Source: Flavobacterium degerlachei (GTDB lineage: Bacteria > Bacteroidota > Bacteroidia > Flavobacteriales > Flavobacteriaceae). From it: a stretch of 64,000 nt of DNA. The notes under the pieces are model-generated. The model saw only the letters and a program-made list of their open reading frames with translations. It made no database searches and had not been told where the DNA came from. Numbering within the stretch: position 1 is the stretch's first letter; every line of letters begins with the position of its first letter. A program made the position numbers and the translations under genes. Below, one piece after another: positions 23,892 to 30,992 of this stretch. The stretch covers positions 1 through 64,000 of the forward strand of contig NZ_FNMV01000011.1 in assembly GCF_900106645.1 (NCBI RefSeq). Direction: 5' to 3'.

Positions 23892-25187
23892 TCATTTCAG
23901 TATCCCCGCTTTATAAGTCGCAATCGCTCTATCTCTTGCCATAGCATGTTCTACCATAGGTTCGCCATATCCTAATTCAAATTCTTTTATCCATTTCCTG
24001 ATGTAGATTCCGTCTTTGTCGAATTTTTTTTGCTGAATTTCTGGATTAAAAACCCTAAAATAGGGCGCCGAATCACAACCGGTTCCCGCAGCCCATTGCC
24101 AGTTCCCCACATTGGCTGATAAATCATAATCCAATAGTTTTTCGGCAAAATAAGCTTCTCCCCATTGCCATTGTATCAGTAAATGTTTGCAAAGAAAACT
24201 TGCTACAACCATCCGCACTCTATTGTGCATGTATCCGGTTTCATTGAGTTGTCGCATTCCGGCATCAACCATTGGGTATCCCGTAGTTCCAGAACACCAA
24301 CGCTTGAAATCGTCTTCATTATTACGCCACTGAATTCCGTCATAAGCAGATTTGAAATTGTGAGTGACTACTTTTGGGAAGCTGAACAAGATTTGCATAA
24401 AAAACTCTCTCCAAATCAATTCGCTCAAAAAAACATCGTTTTTATGAAATGCCCAATTTACTAATTTGCGAGTACTTACTGTTCCAAAACGTAGATGTGG
24501 CGAGAGATAAGAGGTTTGATCCAAAGCAGGATAATCTCTTATATCTTGGTAATTAGAAATAAATTTTAAGTTGTGAGGCTTTACTTTGATAGGACTTTCT
24601 TCGAAACCTATTTGTTCTAAGCTTGGAAAATTAAAGTCGGATTTATGAAAATTAGAAAAACCAGCTTTGGTATCATATTCCTCAACCGGAGCCATTGATT
24701 TGTATTTCTCTAACCATTTATTTTTATAGGGCGTATAGATGGTGTAAGGTAAACCATCTGCTTTTGTGATTTCAAGTTCTTCAAAGATTACTTGGTCTTT
24801 AAAAGTAGAACAAGCTGTATTATTTGATTCGAATAATTCACAAATGGCTGTATCCCGCTTTATCGCATAGGGTTCGTAATCTTTGTTAAAGAAGACTTCT
24901 TTTACGTCATATTCTTGTGTAAGTGATTTCCAAACAGCAGTAGTATGTCCTTTTTTTATCAAAAGTGAAATTCCTATTTCCTGTAGTTTATCATTTATTT
25001 TCGAAAGTGATTCATGTATAAAACCAACCCTAGCATCATTTTTTGGCAAACTCCCTAAAATTGAATCATCAAAAATAAACATTGGTATTACAGGATATTT
25101 TGACTTCAAAGCATGAAACAAACCTACATTATCCTCCAGACGCAAATCGCGTCTGAACCAAAAAAAAGTTACTTCTTGTTTGTTCAT
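23892..25187 (-). CDS. phrB: Deoxyribodipyrimidine photolyase (cryptochrome/photolyase family)
   Basis: The 431-residue product has an N-terminal alpha/beta antenna domain (TFFWFRRDLRLEDNVGLFHAL) and a C-terminal FAD-binding helical domain with LIWREFFMQILFSFP, WCSGTTGYPMVDAGMRQLNE, MHNRVRMVVASFLCKHL and NVGNWQWAAGTGCDSAPYFR. These match class I CPD photolyases, which repair UV-induced pyrimidine dimers using blue light. Its ATG overlaps the stop of the SRPBCC gene (TAATG), so the two are translated together. It is the last gene of the minus arm. Confidence 0.95.
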   Translation of the reverse strand: MNKQEVTFFWFRRDLRLEDNVGLFHALKSKYPVIPMFIFDDSILGSLPKNDARVGFIHESLSKINDKLQEIGISLLIKKGHTTAVWKSLTQEYDVKEVFFNKDYEPYAIKRDTAICELFESNNTACSTFKDQVIFEELEITKADGLPYTIYTPYKNKWLEKYKSMAPVEEYDTKAGFSNFHKSDFNFPSLEQIGFEESPIKVKPHNLKFISNYQDIRDYPALDQTSYLSPHLRFGTVSTRKLVNWAFHKNDVFLSELIWREFFMQILFSFPKVVTHNFKSAYDGIQWRNNEDDFKRWCSGTTGYPMVDAGMRQLNETGYMHNRVRMVVASFLCKHLLIQWQWGEAYFAEKLLDYDLSANVGNWQWAAGTGCDSAPYFRVFNPEIQQKKFDKDGIYIRKWIKEFELGYGEPMVEHAMARDRAIATYKAGILK

Positions 25188-25648
25188 TATTTAGAATTAA
25201 ACATTTTATCGACCATGACACGCCTATGCTCAAAAATATCTTTTAATTTATTTTTAACGACTAATGCATTCATGATACGTCCAATGAAACCCAAAGGCAG
25301 GGCATAGTGCACTACATCGGTCATTTTTGTACCGTTTTCTGTGGCTTCAAAAAAATGTTTGTGGTGCCATAAAGCATAAGGCCCTGAAAGTTGTTCATCG
25401 ACAAAATAACTTTTTTCCTTTACAAAAGTGATTTCGCTTACCCAGGATAGTTTTAACCCTAAAAGAGGAGACACTTTGTATTGTATAATTTGGCCTGCAT
25501 ACATGGATTTATTATCGAAATCAGTGATTTCAAACCCCATTGTTTCAGGTGTGATTTTTTGAAGATTTTTTGGATTAGAAAAAAAAGTCCAACATTCTTC
25601 TAAACTTGCATTTACGTGTTGAACACTTTCTTTTTTATAGAGTTTCAT
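25187..25648 (-). CDS. SRPBCC-family protein
   Basis: The 153-residue product reads as a START-like/SRPBCC domain: an N-terminal strand VQHVNASLEECWTFFSNPKN, ITPETMGFEIT, WVSEITFVKEKSYFVDEQ and a C-terminal helix with IFEHRRVMVDKMF. Such domains bind hydrophobic ligands, and relatives are annotated as TIGR01777-associated or cell-division-inhibitor-like. It is coupled to the photolyase gene by overlapping stop/start codons. A role with a light-related lipid or pigment is speculation from context. Confidence 0.87.
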   Translation of the reverse strand: MKLYKKESVQHVNASLEECWTFFSNPKNLQKITPETMGFEITDFDNKSMYAGQIIQYKVSPLLGLKLSWVSEITFVKEKSYFVDEQLSGPYALWHHKHFFEATENGTKMTDVVHYALPLGFIGRIMNALVVKNKLKDIFEHRRVMVDKMFNSK

Positions 25649-25691
25649 CTGTCTTTTATTTTGTTTTTCAATAGAAAATTGTAGGAAGCGT

Positions 25692-25781
25692 GGATTGCGT
25701 GAGGGATAATAGTGGAGCTCTTTTTATAACTGGTATTTTTTACCAGTTATAAAAAAGCGGGAACGAATAGCCCGACCCGCC
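25692..25781. repeat. Structured intergenic element with perfect 15-bp hairpin
   Basis: Between crtZ and the SRPBCC gene lies a perfect 15-base inverted repeat (25721-25735 with 25741-25755, five-T loop). To its left is GAGGGATAATAGTGGAGCTC and to its right GCGGGAACGAATAGCCCGAC. A smaller GACCCGC/GCGGGTC stem follows at 25774-25797. The layout (GATAnnAGTGG-stem-ATAGC) resembles the 80-bp elements at 12.7 and 58.7 kb, so it may be a divergent member of the same dispersed family. It can also end the crt transcript. Confidence 0.55.
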
Positions 25782-25814
25782 TTTTTTTTAGCGGGTCACG
25801 CCCAAAAGGAATTA

Positions 25815-26255
25815 TTACATTTTATAATATTTGAAAGGTACAAACAACATCCCAAAACACTCTCCGTGCTCTTTTCCTAGATGCTTGTGATGCACTTTGT
25901 GCGCTTTTCGCAATCCTATCAGGTACTTGTTATTGGTGTTTTTGAACCACTTAAATCGCTGATGAATCAGGACATCGTGTATCATGAAATAACAAAATCC
26001 ATAAAATGTGATTCCGAGTCCAATGAAAAACAGATAGTTTACGCCACCTTGCACTCCAAAATAAAAAAGTACGATGCTGGGAACGGCAAAAATCACAAAA
26101 AAAATATCGTTTCGTTCAAAAACATTAGCATATTTGGGTTGGTGATGATCAGCATGAAAATACCACATCAATCCGTGCATTACGTACTTATGAGTCAGCC
26201 AAGTAACACATTCCATAAAAAGAAAAACGCCTAGAAATATTAAAAAGGAAATCAT
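25815..26255 (-). CDS. crtZ: Beta-carotene hydroxylase (CrtZ, fatty acid hydroxylase superfamily)
   Basis: The 146-residue product is a small membrane di-iron hydroxylase with the four expected histidine motifs: HKYVMH, HADHH, HDVLIH and HKVHHKH, set between hydrophobic spans. This is the CrtZ pattern, converting beta-carotene to zeaxanthin. It follows crtB in the minus arm with a gap of 44 bases. A lycopene cyclase gene (crtY), often the next gene in flavobacterial clusters, is not present here. Confidence 0.92.
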   Translation of the reverse strand: MISFLIFLGVFLFMECVTWLTHKYVMHGLMWYFHADHHQPKYANVFERNDIFFVIFAVPSIVLFYFGVQGGVNYLFFIGLGITFYGFCYFMIHDVLIHQRFKWFKNTNNKYLIGLRKAHKVHHKHLGKEHGECFGMLFVPFKYYKM

Positions 26256-26299
26256 TGTTTTTTATTTATAAATATTCATTTTAAAAATAAGCATATTTT

Positions 26300-27139
26300 T
26301 TATACTAATCTCAACTTGTAGGTTACAAAAGATTGCGCTAGCAATCCTGCTTTAGTATAGTTAGAAACCCGAATCCTTTCATTTCCAATCTCATGACAAG
26401 GGGTATTTTCTAACTTTTTCAACAGCTTTTTATAGTATACAAAGGCAGTGTAAACACCAAATTTAGCAACGATAGGCAGTTTCATAATACCTTGATAGGC
26501 AACTCTAAAATCCTCTTCGATTTCGTTTATAATGTCTTGTTTGGCCTTTTCATCAAATGAGTTTAAATCCACTCCAGGAAAATAATTCCTGTTTAAAATC
26601 AAATTATCATCCTTAAGATCACGCAAGAAATTAACTTTTTGAAAGGCTGATCCCAAACGCATCGCCTCGTCTTTTAGCTCATTGTATTTTTTTTCATCTC
26701 CATTCACAAAAACCTTAAGACACATTAAACCTACGACATCAGCTGAGCCATAAATATAGTCGTCGTACTCTGCTTTACTATCGTAATCTGATTTGATTAA
26801 ATCTAATTTCATACTTTTCAAAAAAGATTGAATCATATCATCAGTAATATTATATTGCTTGACCGTTTGCTGGAAAGAGTTCAGAATAGGATTCAAACTA
26901 ATGCCTCTTTCCATTCCCTTGTAATACTCCTTTTCGAAGTCGTTAATCAAATCCTCTTTGTCGTAACCATGAAATGAATCCACAATTTCATCTGCAAAAC
27001 GCACAAATCCATAGACGCTATAAATCGCATCTCTTATACTTGGCGAAAGCATATAGACTGCCAATGAGAATGAAGTACTATAGTTTTTTGTTACTATTCT
27101 ACTGCATTTAAAAGATACATCGTCAAATAATTGCTTCAT
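26300..27139 (-). CDS. crtB: Phytoene synthase
   Basis: The 279-residue product is a trans-isoprenyl diphosphate synthase of the squalene/phytoene synthase family. The first aspartate-rich motif is DEIVD (about residues 50-54) and the second is NFLRDLKDD (about 167-175), with YCYGVAGxVG represented by YIYGSADVVGLMCLKVF. It condenses two geranylgeranyl diphosphates to phytoene. It starts two bases after the crtI stop, so the two are co-transcribed. Confidence 0.95.
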   Translation of the reverse strand: MKQLFDDVSFKCSRIVTKNYSTSFSLAVYMLSPSIRDAIYSVYGFVRFADEIVDSFHGYDKEDLINDFEKEYYKGMERGISLNPILNSFQQTVKQYNITDDMIQSFLKSMKLDLIKSDYDSKAEYDDYIYGSADVVGLMCLKVFVNGDEKKYNELKDEAMRLGSAFQKVNFLRDLKDDNLILNRNYFPGVDLNSFDEKAKQDIINEIEEDFRVAYQGIMKLPIVAKFGVYTAFVYYKKLLKKLENTPCHEIGNERIRVSNYTKAGLLAQSFVTYKLRLV

Positions 27140-27141
27140 AA

Positions 27142-28611
27142 TTATTGTTCTAAAAATTGCTTGTTTACTAAACCTGATACTAATTTTCCTGATATTAATG
27201 CTGGAGGCACACCCGGTCCTGGCACTGTCAACTGCCCTGTGAAATACAAATTATTGACCTTTTTGCTTTTTAGTTTTGGTCTTAAAAAAGCAGTTTGCAT
27301 TAAAGTGTTTGCCATTCCATAAGCATTCCCTTTGTAAGAATTATATTCTTCTACAAAGTCATTTTTACAAAACGACTTTTTAAAGATAATATTATTTTTT
27401 ATACTTTGTTGCGTTAAAACCTCAAAACGATCGATTATTTTATTAAAATATTCTTCTCTTAACTCCTCAGTATCATGGATCCCAGGAGCTAGTGGAATAA
27501 GAAAAAAACCAGACTCCATTCCTTCTGGAGCAGCTGTTTTATCAGTAATTGATGGGAAATTGGCATAAAACAAAGGTTCCTTTGGCCACTGCGGTGCATC
27601 ATAAATATCCTTTGCATGCTGATAAAAATCAACATCAAAAAATAAAGCATGATGTGATATGTTTTCTATTTTCTTGTCAAAACCAACATAAAACAATAGA
27701 GATGAAGGAGCAAATACGCGGCTATCCCAATATTCTTCTGAATAAGCTCGATATTCCTTGTCTAATAAGGTTTCTGTATGATGGTAATCAGCACCACTCA
27801 AAACTATGTCCGAGAATATCGTTTCACCATTAACTACTACTGCCTTGGCTGATTTATTTTCGACAATTATCTTATCAATATTAGCATCAGTATGAAAAAC
27901 AACACCCAGCTCTCTCGCTAGACTTTCCATCGCACGAACTACATCAAACATTCCCGTTTTAGGATGCCAAGTTCCTAAACCAAAATCGGCATAATTCATA
28001 AAACTATAAAATGATGGCGTATCTGATGGTTTTGCTCCCAGAAATAAAACAGGAAATTCCAAAATTTGAATTAGTCTCTCGTTTTTAAATTTCTTACGAA
28101 CATCCCGACTTATATTGCTAAAAAATTCTCCGATTTTTTTTGTCGTTTCTACAGTCACCAGTTCTAATGGCGAAACTCCTGGACGGTAAACTAAATCCTT
28201 GATGGCAATATCATAATTGCTTTTGGCTTCCGTAATGAATTTATTCAGAACAGCACCGCTTCCATTCTCTATGGCTTCAAAAGTAGCTTCAATTTCTGCC
28301 AAATTATCTGCGATGGTAATAAATTCATTTTCTCCAAAATAAACTCTATAAGCTGGTGATAGCTTAATGAGCTCATAATAATCAGAAGTTTTCTTTCCGA
28401 AATCAGCAAAAAAACGATCAAAAACATCAGGCATCCAGTACCAACTTGGTCCCATATCAAATGTAAATCCGTCCTTTTTAAATTGTCGGGCTCTTCCTCC
28501 TATCGATGCGTTCTTCTCATAAACGGTTACCTCATGGCCACTTTTAGCTAAATAGCAAGAAGCAGACAATGCTGAAAACCCTGAGCCTATAATTGTAATT
28601 TTCTTTTTCAT
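27142..28611 (-). CDS. crtI: Phytoene desaturase
   Basis: The 489-residue product starts with a dinucleotide-binding motif (IIGSGFSALSASCYLAKSGH) and the following EKNASIGGRARQF typical of CrtI. The C-terminal signature LYFTGQLTVPGPGVPPALIS is intact. It converts phytoene to lycopene in the membrane using FAD. It lies 35 bases downstream of the MerR regulator gene, and this gap contains a -7 box and a GTTTAAACATT motif, so crtI may have its own regulated promoter as well as read-through from merR. Confidence 0.95.
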   Translation of the reverse strand: MKKKITIIGSGFSALSASCYLAKSGHEVTVYEKNASIGGRARQFKKDGFTFDMGPSWYWMPDVFDRFFADFGKKTSDYYELIKLSPAYRVYFGENEFITIADNLAEIEATFEAIENGSGAVLNKFITEAKSNYDIAIKDLVYRPGVSPLELVTVETTKKIGEFFSNISRDVRKKFKNERLIQILEFPVLFLGAKPSDTPSFYSFMNYADFGLGTWHPKTGMFDVVRAMESLARELGVVFHTDANIDKIIVENKSAKAVVVNGETIFSDIVLSGADYHHTETLLDKEYRAYSEEYWDSRVFAPSSLLFYVGFDKKIENISHHALFFDVDFYQHAKDIYDAPQWPKEPLFYANFPSITDKTAAPEGMESGFFLIPLAPGIHDTEELREEYFNKIIDRFEVLTQQSIKNNIIFKKSFCKNDFVEEYNSYKGNAYGMANTLMQTAFLRPKLKSKKVNNLYFTGQLTVPGPGVPPALISGKLVSGLVNKQFLEQ

Positions 28612-28619
28612 TTGTTTAG

Positions 28620-28643
28620 CAAATATAAGAAATGTTTAAACAA
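28620..28643 (-). promoter_or_regulatory. Candidate crtI promoter and operator
   Basis: In the 35-base gap upstream of crtI, the minus strand carries TTGTTTAAACATT (28631-28643) followed by TATATTTG (28620-28627), a consensus -7 box. The GTTTAAAC core is palindromic, lies directly next to the -7 box, and resembles the repeats at 18468-18498. It is a plausible target of the MerR/CarH-type regulator encoded just upstream. Confidence 0.45.
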
Positions 28644-28646
28644 AAA

Positions 28647-29543
28647 CTATAATTTTTCTATTAATTCACTAATCGAACCAAAAACAGCGATTTTATCTGA
28701 CTTCCCTTCCTTTTCAATAAATTCAGCCAGTCTTCCTAAATACCACAATTCCGTATTTTCGTCAAGCAGCTCCTCTTCCATTTGCTGAACGTATTCGTTT
28801 ACGGCATCTTTCTCTGGCTGAACTGTCAGATATGATACAAATACTATAGAGTGAAAATGCTTTTTTAAATCTTTCAAATTATCAATTGGCATACTTTCCC
28901 CAAGGTAAATTGTCTTGTATCCATGCAGTAGAATCTCATAGTTCAAATACATCAAACCTAACTCATGTATTTCATTCATGGGAAGAGAAAGCACAAAAAC
29001 GGTATCCACTTTTGTACGTTTAAAACCCTGAAGTTTTTCCGTATTAGTCAACAGCTTTTGTTTAATCAAGTAACTAATGAAATGTTCGTGTGCAGGTGTA
29101 ATTGTATCCGTCTGCCACAACAATCCCAACTCCTCTAATAAAGGTATGAAAACTTCGTGAAAAACCTCCTTGAAAGACTTCTCTGCAATTAACCAATTGT
29201 AAGTATTGAGAAACAACTCCTCATCATAATTCATCATCGCCATTTTAAAAGCACTAATAGCGTGACTTTTGGCATTTTTAGAAGATATTATCTCTCTAAC
29301 AAGCGAAGGTATTTCATTTTCAGAATAGGATGCTATTTTGGAAATTTTGTACCCATAATCATGCAGTAAAGTGATGTTTAACAGTTTTTGCAAACTAGCT
29401 AAATCATACAATCTTATATTGGTATCTGTACGCATGGGTTGCAGCACATTGTATCTTTTCTCCCAAATTCGTATGGTATGAGCCTTTATGCCTGAAAGAT
29501 TTTCAAGATCTTTTATGCTAAAAACACTTTTTACATTGTTCAT
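28647..29543 (-). CDS. MerR-family regulator with B12-binding domain (CarH/LitR-like photoreceptor)
   Basis: The 298-residue product has an N-terminal MerR helix-turn-helix (FSIKDLENLSGIKAHTIRIW, then EKRYNVLQPMRTDTNIRLYD), a helical middle domain, and a C-terminal Rossmann-like B12-binding domain. Two hallmark motifs are intact: W143-x9-E153-H154 in the helical cap, and E191-x-H193-x-x-G196, whose histidine ligates cobalt. In CarH, adenosylcobalamin bound this way holds a DNA-binding tetramer that light breaks apart. The gene leads the crt operon, as expected for a light-released repressor of carotenoid synthesis. Light response here is inferred. Confidence 0.88.
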   Translation of the reverse strand: MNNVKSVFSIKDLENLSGIKAHTIRIWEKRYNVLQPMRTDTNIRLYDLASLQKLLNITLLHDYGYKISKIASYSENEIPSLVREIISSKNAKSHAISAFKMAMMNYDEELFLNTYNWLIAEKSFKEVFHEVFIPLLEELGLLWQTDTITPAHEHFISYLIKQKLLTNTEKLQGFKRTKVDTVFVLSLPMNEIHELGLMYLNYEILLHGYKTIYLGESMPIDNLKDLKKHFHSIVFVSYLTVQPEKDAVNEYVQQMEEELLDENTELWYLGRLAEFIEKEGKSDKIAVFGSISELIEKL

Positions 29544-29553
29544 CGTTTATAAT

Positions 29554-29572
29554 AATTTATTAAACAAATGTA
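29554..29572 (-). promoter_or_regulatory. Promoter of the merR-crt operon
   Basis: On the minus strand TACATTTG (29565-29572) matches the -7 consensus, and a TTG lies 22 bases further upstream, within the 17-23 range reported for Flavobacterium. The box overlaps TTGTTTAATAAATT (29554-29567), similar to the motif before crtI, so the regulator may control its own gene. Confidence 0.5.
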
Positions 29573-29737
29573 AAATAAATTTATTAATAAATCTCAAATA
29601 ATTAAGTATGATTGCTATTAGAGCTATTTAAAATAAAAATAGTCCCACTATAGTACGGTATAATAAGGACAATGCAAATAGGAATAAAGTGCTTCAGACT
29701 TCATTATGCAAGGTGCAGAAAACTCAACAATAGGGCA

Positions 29738-30700
29738 CTAATTTAGATTCACCTTATCGTAGGAATTCAATTTATCCAAATACAAAATAGTTTTTGAATT
29801 GTCCATACTTCTGGTATACATGGGCTCAAACTTAGCTCCATAAATTACCTCATCAAAAGTATAGGAAGTACGAATTGCTACGGTATTACTGAACATATCG
29901 TCAAAGGTTTTGACAAAAACGACTATTTCGCCGTTGTTATTGGCAAAATCATCTTCACTGAATTGAAATAAGGGGCTGTCTTCGGTAATAGGATGAACAA
30001 GAGTCCAACTTAAGGAAAGTGCGTTTATTTTCTCTAATTCTAAATCCAATGCATAAAATTTATTAACTAATTTACCATTCTCTTCAATACTCATTCCAAG
30101 AGTAATCTTAGCTTCGGCATCTGTAAAATTAGTGTTTTTAAACGGCGTTAATCGAATCATTAGACCGCTGATTTCACCATAAGGCGCAATGACTGCATTA
30201 TGAGAAAATTTCAAAAAAGCTTTTGGTCTGCTAAACCTCCCGAAGAACAAACCCGTTGCAATAGCAAAACTCAACAAACCCATCAAAGCCTCAACTGCTG
30301 AGAGTGCGCTAGTCAAAAAACCCGTGGGACTGATATGCCCGTAACCAACAGTGGTAAATGTTTGAGCGCTAAAAAAGTACGCCTGACCAAATTTGACCCA
30401 CTCACTATCAGAACCCGCTATTCCATCAAGATGCTCTATTCCGATTCCATAATAAACGCTCGCAAACACAAAGTTAATTCCCAAATAAAAAGACAAAATA
30501 ATAAGCATAAATCTCCAAGCTGGCATGTCAATCATCGTATGGTACCAACTAATCCGTTGCAAAACATGTATCCCCCGTTTTTCAATGTTAGCTGTACCAT
30601 TTTTATTAATAAAGCGCCCGCCGTAACTATTTGCATTTGTACCAAACCCCGTATTTTCGTCTGCTTTTGCCTTTTGATTTATTCGTCTTAATATTGCCAT
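29738..30700 (-). CDS. Inward-rectifier potassium channel (KirBac type)
   Basis: The 320-residue product has two membrane spans (about residues 62-85 and 130-150) around a pore loop with the selectivity filter TVGYG (about 117-121). A cytoplasmic Ig-like Kir domain follows (KFSHNAVIAPYGEISGLMIR, then LVHPITEDSPLFQF). Prokaryotic Kir channels carry K+ in the inner membrane. It is a stand-alone gene with a terminator hairpin of the CotH gene upstream. Confidence 0.93.
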   Translation of the reverse strand: MAILRRINQKAKADENTGFGTNANSYGGRFINKNGTANIEKRGIHVLQRISWYHTMIDMPAWRFMLIILSFYLGINFVFASVYYGIGIEHLDGIAGSDSEWVKFGQAYFFSAQTFTTVGYGHISPTGFLTSALSAVEALMGLLSFAIATGLFFGRFSRPKAFLKFSHNAVIAPYGEISGLMIRLTPFKNTNFTDAEAKITLGMSIEENGKLVNKFYALDLELEKINALSLSWTLVHPITEDSPLFQFSEDDFANNNGEIVVFVKTFDDMFSNTVAIRTSYTFDEVIYGAKFEPMYTRSMDNSKTILYLDKLNSYDKVNLN

Positions 30701-30926
30701 TTATTGATTCTTATAAAAAAGTAAAATTACATAAAAAGCGGAAAGAATAGTCTCTTTTTACTTTGTTAATTCACAATTATTCAACCCTTAATGTAGCTGT
30801 AGCTAATTGAAACTCACTTTAAGCTAAAACTGTTTTACAATTGAATAGTTTTGTAAAAAAACAACTAAAAACCTCCACAACTATTTGATATACAATACAT
30901 TTTATAAAACTATAAACATAAAAGAA

Positions 30927-30960
30927 GCGATAGGTGAAAATTTAAAATTTCACCTATCGC
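30927..30960 (-). terminator. Terminator of the CotH gene
   Basis: A perfect 13-base stem (30927-30939 with 30948-30960) with an eight-base AT loop lies 33 bases beyond the CotH stop codon and is followed by T-rich sequence on the minus strand. Confidence 0.8.
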
Positions 30961-30992
30961 CTCTCAATAATGACTACTCACGCAAGTTAGAG

